This document shows, piece after piece, positions 7,462 through 15,774 of a stretch of DNA of 33,777 nucleotides. The stretch is from an uncultured Acidimicrobiales bacterium (GTDB lineage Bacteria; Actinomycetota; Acidimicrobiia; Acidimicrobiales; SHLQ01). The position numbers and the translations under genes are program-made. The stretch spans positions 1 through 33,777 of the forward strand of contig CALHXU010000246.1 of the NCBI GenBank assembly GCA_938040365.1, in the 5' to 3' direction. Below the pieces are notes generated by a model. It was not told where the DNA came from. It searched no databases and worked only from the letters and a program-made list of their open reading frames with translations. Each line of letters starts with the position of its first letter. The stretch's first letter is position 1.

Positions 7462-8490
7462 CTATCTGCTGACGCTTTGCAGTCGGTAGCGAGTGCCCAC
7501 AACGCTCGGTGCGTAGCGATCATCATCGGCGAAGGCATTCGCCAGCGCGACCTTCGCCCGCCATCCCGTGCAGTGGCCAGGGGCGACGAGGCGCGGCTCG
7601 AGTTCTCCCAACGCCGCGACCGTCTGCGGTATGCGTTGCTCCATCGTGGCCCCGGCGAGGTGATACCCGCCGAGCACAACGTCGAGCCCTTCCTCGCTCA
7701 ACGACCGAGCCGACTTCGCCGCGTTGATAACCCCGGCATGACTACACGCAGAAAGCACCGTGACTCCCCGACCAGCGACATGGGCTGCGAGGTAACGCTC
7801 GTCGAGAATGAGCGGATCGTCCTCGAAATCGCCACCCTCGGTGCGTCGAGTCACATGACCGTGGAGTCCGGTTTCGAACTCGGTGACCCGAGGGATCTCC
7901 CCGCTGCCAAAGAAGAAGCCGTCGGCTACGTCATGGGCTTCGCCGTTCAGCGAAACCGTCGCACCAGTCGCCGCCAATGCATCGAGTTCTGGTTCGGGTG
8001 GAAGCAGCAACACCGAACCATCGGGAACGCGCACGCCGCGTTGTGATGGGCGATCCGGGTGAAGATCGAGGATCGGCGGCGCCAACCCAGCATCGGCACG
8101 AGCAACCGAGATTGCTGCGACCACGTCGGGGAAACCGCCGCTGTGGTCCCAATGCCAGTGCGAAAGAAAGATCGCTTCGATCGAGGAGAGGTCGATCCCG
8201 AGTCGCTCGGCGTTCGCCAACCAAATCTCGCCGTATGGACCTACGTCGAACAACACGGTACGAGACTCGTCACCAATACGACCAGTGAGCAGAACGGAGA
8301 ATCCGTGGCACGCACAACAGAGGTGGCCGAACACGTTGGTGTGGGCGTGCCCATCCCTTACCTCGGTGGGTGGCACGCGGTCGAGGATTCCCCGACTCTC
8401 CGACGACTGCTCGGCATTGTCGATGCTCGAAAGCATGTCGGTCTCGTTGTCGACGACGAGGACCAGTTCTAATTCATGTAGCTCGCGCAT
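7462..8490 (-). CDS. MBL-fold metallo-hydrolase, COG1237-like
   Basis: 342 aa. The dinuclear metal motif HWHWDH is at residues 111-116, with further likely ligands in SACSHAGV, GGYHLAG and VAPGHCTG. The opening LVVDNETDML and the FDVGPYGEIWLANAERLGID segment are typical of the COG1237 branch, which includes the archaeal dihydropterin ribofuranosylaminobenzene-phosphate synthase relatives; bacterial members mostly lack an assigned substrate. The ATG at 8490 is preferred over an upstream GTG (8505) because GGGAGAG lies 8 nt ahead of it. The gene is divergent from greA, and the DUF2855 gene follows about 65 bp downstream on the same strand. Hydrolysis of a phosphodiester, lactone or thioester is possible. 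Confidence 0.88.
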   Translation of the reverse strand: MRELHELELVLVVDNETDMLSSIDNAEQSSESRGILDRVPPTEVRDGHAHTNVFGHLCCACHGFSVLLTGRIGDESRTVLFDVGPYGEIWLANAERLGIDLSSIEAIFLSHWHWDHSGGFPDVVAAISVARADAGLAPPILDLHPDRPSQRGVRVPDGSVLLLPPEPELDALAATGATVSLNGEAHDVADGFFFGSGEIPRVTEFETGLHGHVTRRTEGGDFEDDPLILDERYLAAHVAGRGVTVLSACSHAGVINAAKSARSLSEEGLDVVLGGYHLAGATMEQRIPQTVAALGELEPRLVAPGHCTGWRAKVALANAFADDDRYAPSVVGTRYRLQSVSR

Positions 8491-8571
8491 GGCCCACTCT
8501 CCCACTTCCGAGCGTCGAGGCGAAGTCCGAGAGCCAACAGACTTTTACCTCCACCCTCGATTGGGTCCGGT

Positions 8572-8577
8572 TATCCT
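8572..8577 (+). promoter_or_regulatory. -10 box of greA, leaderless
   Basis: TATCCT, six bases (GATCAA), then the greA ATG at 8584. No Shine-Dalgarno sequence precedes the start. Confidence 0.55.
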
Positions 8578-8583
8578 GATCAA

Positions 8584-9048
8584 ATGGCATCGAAGCAACT
8601 GTCCCAAGAGACGTACGACCGCCTCAAAGAAGAACACGAGGACCTCACCACCCGCGGCCGCATCGATATTGCCCGCAAGATCGAGGTCGCTCGTGAGCTC
8701 GGCGACCTTTCAGAAAATGGCGACTACCACGCGGCAAAAGAAGAGCAGGGAAAGATGGAGGGACGCATCATGTTCCTCGCCAAGACACTCGAAGAGGCCG
8801 AGATTGTCGAAGCGGTCAAGGACGGCACCGTACAAACCGGCTCCATCGTCGAGCTGCGCTACGAGGGTGACGACGACACCGAGAAGTACCTGTTTGGCTC
8901 GATCGAAGAACGCCAAGAGGGCATGGAAAACCTCTCCCCCGGCTCACCGCTCGGCAAGTCGCTGGCCGGAGCCAAAGCCGGCGACACCGTCTCGTTCGAA
9001 ACCCCAGCCGGCGGTTCGCTGTCGGTCGAGGTGGTTAGCGTCGGGTGA
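8584..9048 (+). CDS. greA: Transcription elongation factor GreA
   Basis: 154 aa, about the standard length. GreA binds in the secondary channel of RNA polymerase and stimulates cleavage of backtracked transcripts. The N-terminal coiled coil carries the tip motif GDLSENGDY with Asp41 and Glu44 at the same numbers as the catalytic acidic pair of E. coli GreA. The C-terminal FKBP-like domain is present (SIVELRYEGDDDTEKYLFGS, then SPLGKSLAGAKAGDTV). The start follows a leaderless-type promoter. Its stop overlaps the GTG start of the next gene (GTGA), so a hydrolase of unrelated function is translationally coupled to it. Confidence 0.96.
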   Translation: MASKQLSQETYDRLKEEHEDLTTRGRIDIARKIEVARELGDLSENGDYHAAKEEQGKMEGRIMFLAKTLEEAEIVEAVKDGTVQTGSIVELRYEGDDDTEKYLFGSIEERQEGMENLSPGSPLGKSLAGAKAGDTVSFETPAGGSLSVEVVSVG

Positions 9049-9908
9049 GCTCTGGCTATCGGCCGAGCTACGACATAGGCGAAGCCCGAGAGATCGCGAT
9101 CGCCGGACGAGGAACAACCCAAGTGTGGGATTCGGGCCCAATTCGCACAAATGAAATTCCGGTCCTTCTGCTGCACGGCTGGAATATCGACGCTCCAACC
9201 AACTACGGCTTTGCCTTTCCCAGCCTGTGCGAGCAGCACCGCGTAGTGATGTATGACCATCACGGTCATGGCCACGGGATACGAAACGCCGAGCCGTTCA
9301 CGCTCGAGAGCGCAGCAAATGACGCTGTAGCAGTACTTGATGCCCTCGAGATTCGATCGGCGATCGTCGTTGGTTACAGCCTTGGCGGCGCCGTTGCCCA
9401 AACACTTCTTCACCAACACCCCGACCGCTGCGCCGGCCTCGTGCTATCGGCAACAGCGGGCACGTTCGCCAAGACGCGCCGGGAGGTAATCGAATTTGCA
9501 TTCCTCGGTCGGCTAGCGAAAGGCCTTCGACGACTGCCCGAGTCGGCCCGGGCCACCATATTTTCGAGGGTTCTTTCGGCATTTACCCGCCGCTACCCCG
9601 ACTGGATCGCGGGGGTGGTCGCCCAAGCCGACGTCATCACCCTGCTCGAAGCTGGAGCGTCGCTCGGCACCCTTTCTCCTGAGAAGATCACCACGCCGGC
9701 GCCGGTTCCATCGTCGTTCGTCGTGACGAGCATCGACACGATCGTTCCCATGGAGCGCCAGGTCGAACTCGCAACCGAACTCGATGTCGATTCGATGCAC
9801 AGCGTCCATGCAGGCCACGAAGTTCCCATTCGAAACGACCGAGAGTTCAACGACGCGCTCGTCGAAGCCGTCCGGACAGTGACCAACGCTGCGCAAAGCC
9901 ATCGGTAG
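9045..9908 (+). CDS. Alpha/beta hydrolase
   Basis: 287 aa. The fold is shown by the oxyanion strand VLLLHGWNID (40-49), the nucleophile elbow GYSLGG (110-115, Ser112), a likely acid Asp231 in VVTSIDTIVP and the general-base His258 in HAGHE; the triad is complete. The order and spacing fit the large esterase/lipase/C-C hydrolase group, and a lid region lies between residues about 140 and 210. The substrate cannot be assigned. It starts at a GTG that overlaps the greA stop codon, so it is expressed with greA. The start could lie slightly downstream, but no better codon or ribosome site is visible. Confidence 0.88.
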   Translation: MSSGYRPSYDIGEAREIAIAGRGTTQVWDSGPIRTNEIPVLLLHGWNIDAPTNYGFAFPSLCEQHRVVMYDHHGHGHGIRNAEPFTLESAANDAVAVLDALEIRSAIVVGYSLGGAVAQTLLHQHPDRCAGLVLSATAGTFAKTRREVIEFAFLGRLAKGLRRLPESARATIFSRVLSAFTRRYPDWIAGVVAQADVITLLEAGASLGTLSPEKITTPAPVPSSFVVTSIDTIVPMERQVELATELDVDSMHSVHAGHEVPIRNDREFNDALVEAVRTVTNAAQSHR

Positions 9909-9911
9909 TCT
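9906..9911 (+). promoter_or_regulatory. -10 box of the beta-helix lipoprotein gene, leaderless
   Basis: TAGTCT at 9906-9911, overlapping the end of the hydrolase gene. Two successive ATG codons follow at 9916 and 9919, 4 and 7 nt after the box. Confidence 0.45.
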
Positions 9912-9918
9912 TGGCATG

Positions 9919-11217
9919 ATGAACCAACGGGTCCTGCTAGCAATCTTCGCGTGCTGCATGCTCATCGTTGCGAGCTGTGCGCCACGCGACGGCGACGATA
10001 TTGGTTCTCCGGTGTTCAACGGCACAACCCCAGAGGGCGAGATCGTCGAACCTCCCATCAGCACCCTTCCTGCGCCCACAATTAGCGCAATTCGGGTTCC
10101 GGTCGACGAGTTTTCAATTCAAGCTGCGGTCGACCGAGCACAGCCAGGCGATCTGATCTTGATCGAACCAGGCGTGTACACCGAAGAGGTCATCATCTCG
10201 ACCCCAGACGTCGTGATTCGTGGCCGCGATCGAAACACCGTGTTTATCGATGGCATTCACTCGCTGACCACCGGCGTGTCGGTGGTTGCGAACGGTGTGG
10301 CGATCGAAAACCTGACCGTTCGCAACTACCTCGGTGACGCCATCAGCGTTGGCGACCCCGCGTCGGGTGGGTTGATCGACAGCTTCAGGGCACTGCACGT
10401 GACAACATCGAATACGGCGCTAAGCGGCATTGCCCTCGACAATGTCATTAACGCGGAGGTACGGCAAGGTTGGCTATCGGGCCACGGCGATGCGGGTGTG
10501 CTCGTCTCGAACTGCGAACAGTGCAACACGCTCATCACCACCACGCTCGCCGAGTTCTCGGCCCGCGGGTTCGCCGTCGTTGGCGCAAACCAAGGCGTGT
10601 CGATCACGTCGGCCACGAGTCGAAACAACCGGGCGGGCGTCGTCATCGAAGACGGCGACGGTCGGCCAACTTCTGGCGTCGACATTGCGGCATCGATCAT
10701 TCAGAACAATGGCTTTAGCCAATCGCCGGTCTCGAATCCGGCGTTCGACGTCAGCTTTGGCGTTGGGATACACGTTGGGGGCTCGACGAGCACGAGGGTC
10801 ATCGCCAACCGAATCACCGGCAACACCACCGCTGCGGTGCTGCTCGGACAGAACATAAACAACACATCGACCAACCCACAGGCCGCGCTCGTCGAGCGAA
10901 ACACGGTGCTCGACAACCGAACATCGGACATCGTCCTCGCCTTTCAAGCAGCGTCACCCGACCCCAACCTCTGCATACGTGAGAACGGAACTGCCTCGAT
11001 CACTCCGCCCGAAGCTGCCGGTGCTGCATCGTGTGAATCGTCGACCGCTGCACCCGACTTCGAATGGGTTCCCGGCAGCCACGACTCGATTCCGTACCAG
11101 AACGGTCCGCTCCCACCCGAGATCGACGGCTTGGTCGAAGCCGATTCGGCTCCGCCCGTCCCAGCTGGTCCGGTCATCCTCCCCAACCCCGCAGAGGCGC
11201 TCGTCCCCGAGGGCTAG
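9919..11217 (+). CDS. Right-handed parallel beta-helix lipoprotein
   Basis: 432 aa. A short basic N-terminus and hydrophobic run end in the lipobox IVASC (Cys20 from this start), so it should be lipid-anchored outside the membrane. After a Pro/Thr linker, a domain from about residue 55 to 370 begins with SIQAAVDRAQPGDLILIEPG, the typical opening of pectate-lyase-like repeats (NosD/DUF1565 type), followed by repeated strand-turn units rich in G-[V/I]-x-[V/I] and N. A Pro-rich tail closes the protein. It may bind or cleave polysaccharide, but no catalytic residues can be named. The second of two tandem ATGs is chosen for its spacing from the promoter; starting at 9916 adds one Met. Confidence 0.88.
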   Translation: MNQRVLLAIFACCMLIVASCAPRDGDDIGSPVFNGTTPEGEIVEPPISTLPAPTISAIRVPVDEFSIQAAVDRAQPGDLILIEPGVYTEEVIISTPDVVIRGRDRNTVFIDGIHSLTTGVSVVANGVAIENLTVRNYLGDAISVGDPASGGLIDSFRALHVTTSNTALSGIALDNVINAEVRQGWLSGHGDAGVLVSNCEQCNTLITTTLAEFSARGFAVVGANQGVSITSATSRNNRAGVVIEDGDGRPTSGVDIAASIIQNNGFSQSPVSNPAFDVSFGVGIHVGGSTSTRVIANRITGNTTAAVLLGQNINNTSTNPQAALVERNTVLDNRTSDIVLAFQAASPDPNLCIRENGTASITPPEAAGAASCESSTAAPDFEWVPGSHDSIPYQNGPLPPEIDGLVEADSAPPVPAGPVILPNPAEALVPEG

Positions 11218-11220
11218 CGC

Positions 11221-11943
11221 CTAACGACTGCGCTTCGAAGCCTGCGGCTTTGGTTCGAGGACCAACATCATTGCGACGAGCACCACGAGAACCACGCCGC
11301 CCATAACGAGCCACCACCAACGCAGCGGCGGGTCGGCGGTGGTGAACACCACCCGGAATTCGTCAGGTGAATTCTCGTCGAGGTTCCAGATGACGATTCG
11401 CCCTTGAATCTCATCACCGTTGTGGTCGACGACGAGGTCGGGGGCGTTGATACGAAACTCGCCTGCCTCCCATCGTGAGTTCGCCAGCGCACTCACAACA
11501 TCGGGGTCGCCCGATTCGGACAGTGATTGGAATGGCGTGCCGCGGTTGGCGAACACGACCTCGGTCTCTTGGTCGTTGAGCTGGGTAACGACACCTGGGC
11601 CTGCGAGCACCGACCCGAACTCGTCGGCGGTGCCGCTCCAGGTGACGTCGATCGTTCGACGGTCGGCTTCGCCGGTGCTGACGAGGCCAACTCGGTTCGG
11701 GTCGACATCGAACCCGAATGGCAGGCCACTCATATCGTTTGTGGCGAGCGCGTTGTCTATCTGTTCGCACGGGTCGCCGCCCCAGATCGCCTGCTGCAAC
11801 TCGTCGGTGCAGACGACGATCGCCTGCGCCGAAAGGTCGACAGAGCCGTCCGCTTGCACGCGAAGCTCCTCGATGTAGCCGTCGCATGCGCTCAGAACGA
11901 GCGTTGCCAACAAGAACAAGGCGAGACGGATGCGCATTGCCAT
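11221..11943 (-). CDS. Membrane-anchored lipoprotein, LppM-like
   Basis: 240 aa from the ATG at 11943, giving a compact lipoprotein signal (MAMRIRLALFLLATLVLSAC, acylated Cys20). An ATG at 11973 would add ten non-hydrophobic residues. The ectodomain starts YIEELRVQADGSVDLSAQAIV, a pattern seen in LppM-domain proteins of actinobacteria, and the C-terminus has one membrane span (WWWLVMGGVVLVVLVAMML) and a basic tail. Having both a lipid anchor and a C-terminal span fits LppM. In mycobacteria LppM affects lipoglycan exposure and host interaction; transfer of that role here is inference. It converges on the beta-helix gene with only three bases between the stop codons. Confidence 0.75.
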   Translation of the reverse strand: MAMRIRLALFLLATLVLSACDGYIEELRVQADGSVDLSAQAIVVCTDELQQAIWGGDPCEQIDNALATNDMSGLPFGFDVDPNRVGLVSTGEADRRTIDVTWSGTADEFGSVLAGPGVVTQLNDQETEVVFANRGTPFQSLSESGDPDVVSALANSRWEAGEFRINAPDLVVDHNGDEIQGRIVIWNLDENSPDEFRVVFTTADPPLRWWWLVMGGVVLVVLVAMMLVLEPKPQASKRSR

Positions 11944-12058
11944 GAGTGTTTCACGGCCCTTGCTGAAAAGCATGACTTTGCGACCGTCGGACCGGCGTTG
12001 GTGACAAGTCTTACACCCGTCTTGCCATCGCCGCGAAACACGCTTTCGGCGAGGTGAG

Positions 12059-12064
12059 TATTAC
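12059..12064 (+). promoter_or_regulatory. Possible -10 box of the cobalamin operon
   Basis: TATTAC stands directly ahead of the first conserved riboswitch elements, which places the start of a riboswitch-leader transcript near 12070. No convincing -35 could be identified. Confidence 0.25.
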
Positions 12065-12065
12065 A

Positions 12066-12185
12066 CTCAGCGCTGGTAGTTGAGCCGAAGTCCGGTGTGA
12101 ATCCGGCACTGTCCCGCAACGGTGATGTGCGCCTCTTTCGAGAGGAGCACGAGTCCGGTCGAGCCAGCTTCCAACCTCATATTCA
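12066..12185 (+). ncRNA. Cobalamin riboswitch (B12 aptamer)
   Basis: The central conserved core is clear at about 12100-12125: GTGTGAATCCGGCACTGTCC followed by CGCAACGGTG. A strong accessory hairpin follows: GTGC-G-CCTCT (12127-12136), loop TTCG, AGAGG-A-GCAC (12141-12150). The B12-box-like GAGTCCGGTCGAGCCAGC comes next. GCTGG at 12072-12076 can close the aptamer with CCAGC at 12164-12168. A second GCTGG at 12207-12211 could compete for the same CCAGC, a possible expression switch ahead of the AAGGAG ribosome site at 12241-12246. In this RNA class, bound adenosylcobalamin normally lowers expression of the downstream genes, here corrinoid uptake and assembly. Confidence 0.93.
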
Positions 12186-12252
12186 ACCATCGCCCTCGAG
12201 GAAGGGGCTGGTCGAACACGGTTTCCTGTGTGCGATCAGCAAGGAGACCAAA

Positions 12253-13305
12253 ATGAAGATCACCCGTCCACCACGCTTTGGCGCATTCGCCAAGCTCTTC
12301 GGCCTGCTACTGGCCCTCACGATGGTCGCCGCCGCATGCGCAAGCGCCGACACCGTCGTGACCAACGTTGCCGATGAGGCAGCCGAGGAAACAGACGAAG
12401 CCATGGAGGACGAAGAAGCCATGGAAGACGACGCCATGGAAGACGACGCCATGGAAGATGAAGAGGCCATGGAGGACGTGGAGCCTGCTGTCGAAGAAGC
12501 GGCAACAGCTGTCGAAGAAGCAGTAGCTGACGAACTCGTCATTGTCTCGATGAGCCCAAGCGCCACCGAGATGCTCTTTGCGATTGGCGCTGGCGATCTC
12601 GTCGTAGCCGTCGACAACAACTCGAACTTTCCACCCGAAGCGCCAACCGACGAAGCACTCACCAGCTTCCCGGTAAACGTCGAGGGCATCGTTGGCTACG
12701 GACCAACCCACGTCGTATCGTCCGGACCGATCGAAGGACTCGCCGAAGTCGGTATCGAGAACGTCATCTTGCCATTTGCAGCAACGTTCGATGACACCTA
12801 CACCCAGATCGAACAACTCGGTGCGCTTACCGGCAATGTCGGTGAAGCTGGCGAACTTGTCGGCCAGATTCAGACCGACATCGCCGCCATCGTCGACGCA
12901 ACCGAAGCCCCGGAAGGCCTCACCTACTACCACGAGCTCGACAACACATTCTTTAGCTCGACCAGCAGCACCTTTGTTGGGCAGGTCTACTCGCTGTTCG
13001 GCCTCGAAAACATCGCAGATGCTGCCGACCCCGACGGTGAGTCATTCGGCTTCCCGCAGCTGACCGAGGAGTTCCTTATCACCGCCGACCCCGACCTCAT
13101 CTTCCTCGCCGACACCATCTGCTGCGGCCAAACCGCCGAGACGGTCGCAGCTCGCCCCGGTTGGGAAAGCCTCAGCGCCGTCACCAACGGCAATGTCGTC
13201 GAACTGAACGACGATATTGCGAGCCGTTGGGGCCCACGCATCGTCGACTACACCCAGGCGATCGCCGACGCGCTTTCTGAAGTCGAAGTCGCCGCAGCGA
13301 GCTAG
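12253..13305 (+). CDS. btuF: Corrinoid-binding lipoprotein of the vitamin B12 ABC importer
   Basis: 350 aa. AAGGAG lies 6 nt ahead of the ATG at 12253; longer readings run back into the riboswitch. The lipoprotein signal ends in VAAAC. Residues about 45-95 are a low-complexity acidic linker built of A-M-E-D-[DE] repeats, then the BtuF/FecB periplasmic-binding fold starts at ELVIVSMSPSATEMLFAIGA and includes the GIVGYGPTHVV strand. The long central helix and the second lobe (ADPDLIFLAD) follow. It captures corrinoids outside the membrane and delivers them to BtuC. B12 specificity is inferred from the riboswitch and from the cobalamin genes in the same operon; the fold alone would also allow siderophores. 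Confidence 0.92.
   Translation: MKITRPPRFGAFAKLFGLLLALTMVAAACASADTVVTNVADEAAEETDEAMEDEEAMEDDAMEDDAMEDEEAMEDVEPAVEEAATAVEEAVADELVIVSMSPSATEMLFAIGAGDLVVAVDNNSNFPPEAPTDEALTSFPVNVEGIVGYGPTHVVSSGPIEGLAEVGIENVILPFAATFDDTYTQIEQLGALTGNVGEAGELVGQIQTDIAAIVDATEAPEGLTYYHELDNTFFSSTSSTFVGQVYSLFGLENIADAADPDGESFGFPQLTEEFLITADPDLIFLADTICCGQTAETVAARPGWESLSAVTNGNVVELNDDIASRWGPRIVDYTQAIADALSEVEVAAAS
12400..12480 (+). repeat. Acidic codon repeat in btuF linker
   Basis: Five imperfect units of 12-18 bp each starting GCCATGGA, coding for AMED followed by acidic residues. It forms a flexible, strongly negative spacer between lipid anchor and binding domain. Similar acidic linkers occur in other actinobacterial binding lipoproteins. 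Confidence 0.85.
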
Positions 13306-13313
13306 CGCACACG

Positions 13314-14381
13314 ATGAACGCTCGCCCCGCCTCGATCCGATTCTCATGGGTCGTAGGCGGGGTCGCGTTCGTTTTGGGGTCGATTGCGGTTGCGCTCGTC
13401 GTTGGTCCAACGTCGATCGACCGGACCGGCGTCATCGTCGAATCGTTCGACGCTGCCCTGCCGTTCACCTTTGAATCAAACCTCGCCGACCAACAGGTTT
13501 CGATCGTCCGGAACTTGCGGCTCCCCCGGGTCACGCTCGGGCTACTCGTCGGCTCGTCGCTCGCCGTGTCGGGTGCGACCTTTCAAGGCATCTTCCGCAA
13601 CCCACTCGCCGACCCCTACCTGCTCGGTGTCGCCGCTGGCGGCGGCCTCGGTGCAACGATTGCATTTACGAACGGGCTTGGCGACGGCATCGGCGCCTTC
13701 GATCCGGTGCAGATCTTCGCCTTTGCCGGTGCGCTTTCGGCGGTGTTTCTGGCGTGGATCATGGGCAGCGCGGCAGTGACGCGCAGCTCAAATTCGGGCC
13801 TGCTCTCAAATACGTCTCGATCAGCCACCACGCTGGTGCTCGCTGGCGTCGCAATCGCCAGTTTCTACAGCGCGTTGCAGACCTATCTTCAACAGCGCAA
13901 CACCCAGGACCTCCGCCAGGTGTACAACTGGTTGCTCGGCGGGTTGAACACGTCAGGCTGGGACGAGGTCTCGCTGCTGTTCCCGGTGGCGTTGATTTCG
14001 ATCGCAATCCTCGCCTCGACAGGACGAATTCTCGATGTGCTCGCCGTGGGCGACGAGGAAGCGACAATGCTTGGAATGTCAGTTACCCGCACGCGCTTGT
14101 TTCTCATCGTCGTGGCATCGCTCCTGACGGCGAGCGCGGTTGCGGTGAGCGGGCTTATTGCGTTCGTCGGCCTCATCATCCCCCACACCGTCCGATTGCT
14201 CTTCGGTTCGAGTTATCGCATCATCGTCCCCATGTCGATCTTCGTCGGCGCGGGCTTTCTCGTGCTTTCCGACCTCCTTGCACGCACCGCACTTAGCCCC
14301 ACCGAGCTCCCCATCGGTGTGGTCACCGCATTCTTTGGAGCGCCCTTCTTTGTCGTCATACTCAGGACGTCGATTAAATGA
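13314..14381 (+). CDS. btuC: Vitamin B12 ABC importer permease (FecCD family)
   Basis: 355 aa, normal for FecCD permeases with about ten membrane spans. Family signatures are FQGIFRNPLADPYLLGVAAGG split around residues 82-102 and the late segment GLIAFVGLIIPHTVRLLFG with the cytosolic coupling region before it. A hydrophobic span follows a short N-terminus. It forms the membrane channel dimer that receives corrinoid from BtuF and is driven by BtuD. It begins 8 bp after btuF ends and overlaps btuD by four bases (ATGA), as expected for an operon read from the riboswitch leader. Confidence 0.94.
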   Translation: MNARPASIRFSWVVGGVAFVLGSIAVALVVGPTSIDRTGVIVESFDAALPFTFESNLADQQVSIVRNLRLPRVTLGLLVGSSLAVSGATFQGIFRNPLADPYLLGVAAGGGLGATIAFTNGLGDGIGAFDPVQIFAFAGALSAVFLAWIMGSAAVTRSSNSGLLSNTSRSATTLVLAGVAIASFYSALQTYLQQRNTQDLRQVYNWLLGGLNTSGWDEVSLLFPVALISIAILASTGRILDVLAVGDEEATMLGMSVTRTRLFLIVVASLLTASAVAVSGLIAFVGLIIPHTVRLLFGSSYRIIVPMSIFVGAGFLVLSDLLARTALSPTELPIGVVTAFFGAPFFVVILRTSIK

Positions 14382-15211
14382 GGGACGTCGATCGAGTGAG
14401 TGCAGTCTCCGCGGAAGACGTGTCGGTCGAGATCAAGGGCACGCGCCTGCTCGACTCGGTCTCGTTCGAGGTCTATGACGGCGAGTGGCTGTCGATTATC
14501 GGGCCCAACGGTGCGGGCAAATCGACGCTGCTGCGGGCGCTCGCCGGCGCTGCGAAGTCGGTTGGGTCGATCGAGATTGCGGGAACGCCGTTGGGCGAAC
14601 TCGACTTACGTGAAAGGGCAAAGCTGATCGCGTGGGTTCCCCAGACTCCGATCATTCCCGATGGGATGATCGTGACCGACTATGTGCTTCTCGGCCGCAC
14701 GCCCTACCTCAATGCACTCCAGAGCCCATCGGATGCCGATGTCGAGGTAGCCAACGAAACACTCGCCGAACTCGACCTCATGGGATTTGCCGGCCGGAAG
14801 GTCGAAACGTTGTCGGGAGGCGAGCGACAGCGCGTTGTCATTGCCCGCTCGCTGGTGCAAGACACGCCGATCATCTTGCTCGACGAACCAACGAGCGCTC
14901 TCGACCTCGGCCATCAACAAGACGTACTCGAGCTACTCGACCAGCTCATTGCCGAAAAGGGTCGCACGATCATCTCGACGATGCACGACCTCACCCTCGC
15001 TGGCCACTTCGCCGACCGCCTGCTTCTTCTCGGTAACGATGGTCGAGTCGCTGCGCACGGTCTCGCTCCCGACGTACTGACCGAGAAGAATATTTCCGAG
15101 CATTACAACGCCGAGGTCACGGTGACGACCGAAGACGGAACGGTCGTCGTGGCACCCAAGATCGCAAAGCAAAACAAGTCAAACACCTCCAAACCGAGAG
15201 AGAACCAATGA
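14378..15211 (+). CDS. btuD: Vitamin B12 ABC importer ATPase
   Basis: 277 aa. Walker A GPNGAGKST is at 42-50, the Q-loop Gln at 89, signature LSGGE at 145-149, Walker B with catalytic Glu (IILLDE) at 165-170, D-loop SALD at 173-176 and the switch His in STMHD. This is the FepC/BtuD subgroup that pairs with FecCD permeases. The N-terminus has about ten extra residues before the first strand and the C-terminus has a charged tail of about 20 residues rich in K, N and S. It overlaps btuC upstream and cobO downstream by ATGA, indicating translational coupling across the transporter and adenosyltransferase. Confidence 0.95.
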   Translation: MRDVDRVSAVSAEDVSVEIKGTRLLDSVSFEVYDGEWLSIIGPNGAGKSTLLRALAGAAKSVGSIEIAGTPLGELDLRERAKLIAWVPQTPIIPDGMIVTDYVLLGRTPYLNALQSPSDADVEVANETLAELDLMGFAGRKVETLSGGERQRVVIARSLVQDTPIILLDEPTSALDLGHQQDVLELLDQLIAEKGRTIISTMHDLTLAGHFADRLLLLGNDGRVAAHGLAPDVLTEKNISEHYNAEVTVTTEDGTVVVAPKIAKQNKSNTSKPRENQ

Positions 15212-15774
15212 GCAGCGAACCCGCAACAGACGAACCAGACAAGTCGACGCACAAGCCAGCGAAGTCGCTCGTCTTGGTCAATACCGGCGACGGCAAAGGA
15301 AAGTCGAGTTCCGCGTTCGGCATGATGGTCCGTGGCGTTGCCCGAGACTGGAATGTCGCCGTCGTGCAGTTCGTAAAGTCGGGCAACTGGAACGTGGGTG
15401 AAGAAAAGATCGGCCGACAGCTCGGCGTTACCTGGCTCAGTGAAGGCCAGGGCTTCACCTGGCTCTCCGAGAACCTCGACGAGGATAAGGCCATTGCCCA
15501 AGCCGGTTGGGACAAGGCTGCTGCGTTGATCAACGCAGGCGAACACGAGCTCGTCATTCTCGATGAACTCACCTACCTCATGAATTGGGGTTGGATCGAC
15601 GGCGACGCGGTGTGCGATCTGATCAAGAATCGTCCAGAGAAGGTCAGTGTGATCGTTACCGGACGAGACGCATCTGAGGGCCTCATCGAAATTGCCGACA
15701 CGGTGACCGAAATGGTCAAGGTCAAACACGCATTCGATAACGGCATCGTGGCCAAGAAGGGCATCGACTACTGA
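15208..15774 (+). CDS. cobO: Corrinoid adenosyltransferase (CobO/BtuR type)
   Basis: 188 aa. It transfers the adenosyl group of ATP to the reduced cobalt of corrinoids, making the coenzyme form. The distinctive P-loop GDGKGKSS is at residues 27-34, followed by SAFGMMVRG and the strand VAVVQFVKSG; the Walker B-like ELVILDELTYLMNWGWID (about 112-129) is highly characteristic of the CobA/CobO/BtuR family and distinguishes it from PduO and EutT. The N-terminal 18 residues are polar and likely flexible. Its position directly after the importer suggests that incoming corrinoid is adenosylated at once. The stop overlaps the cobU start by one base (TGATG). Confidence 0.96.
   Translation: MSSEPATDEPDKSTHKPAKSLVLVNTGDGKGKSSSAFGMMVRGVARDWNVAVVQFVKSGNWNVGEEKIGRQLGVTWLSEGQGFTWLSENLDEDKAIAQAGWDKAAALINAGEHELVILDELTYLMNWGWIDGDAVCDLIKNRPEKVSVIVTGRDASEGLIEIADTVTEMVKVKHAFDNGIVAKKGIDY

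Noticed and set aside
12097-12252. Upstream extension of btuF
   Set aside because: The extra 52 codons lie in the cobalamin riboswitch; the ATG at 12253 has a good ribosome site and begins a proper lipoprotein signal.
14378-15211. Siderophore importer instead of B12 importer
   Set aside because: The protein family alone allows it, but the cobalamin riboswitch and four cobalamin genes in the same operon favour corrinoid.
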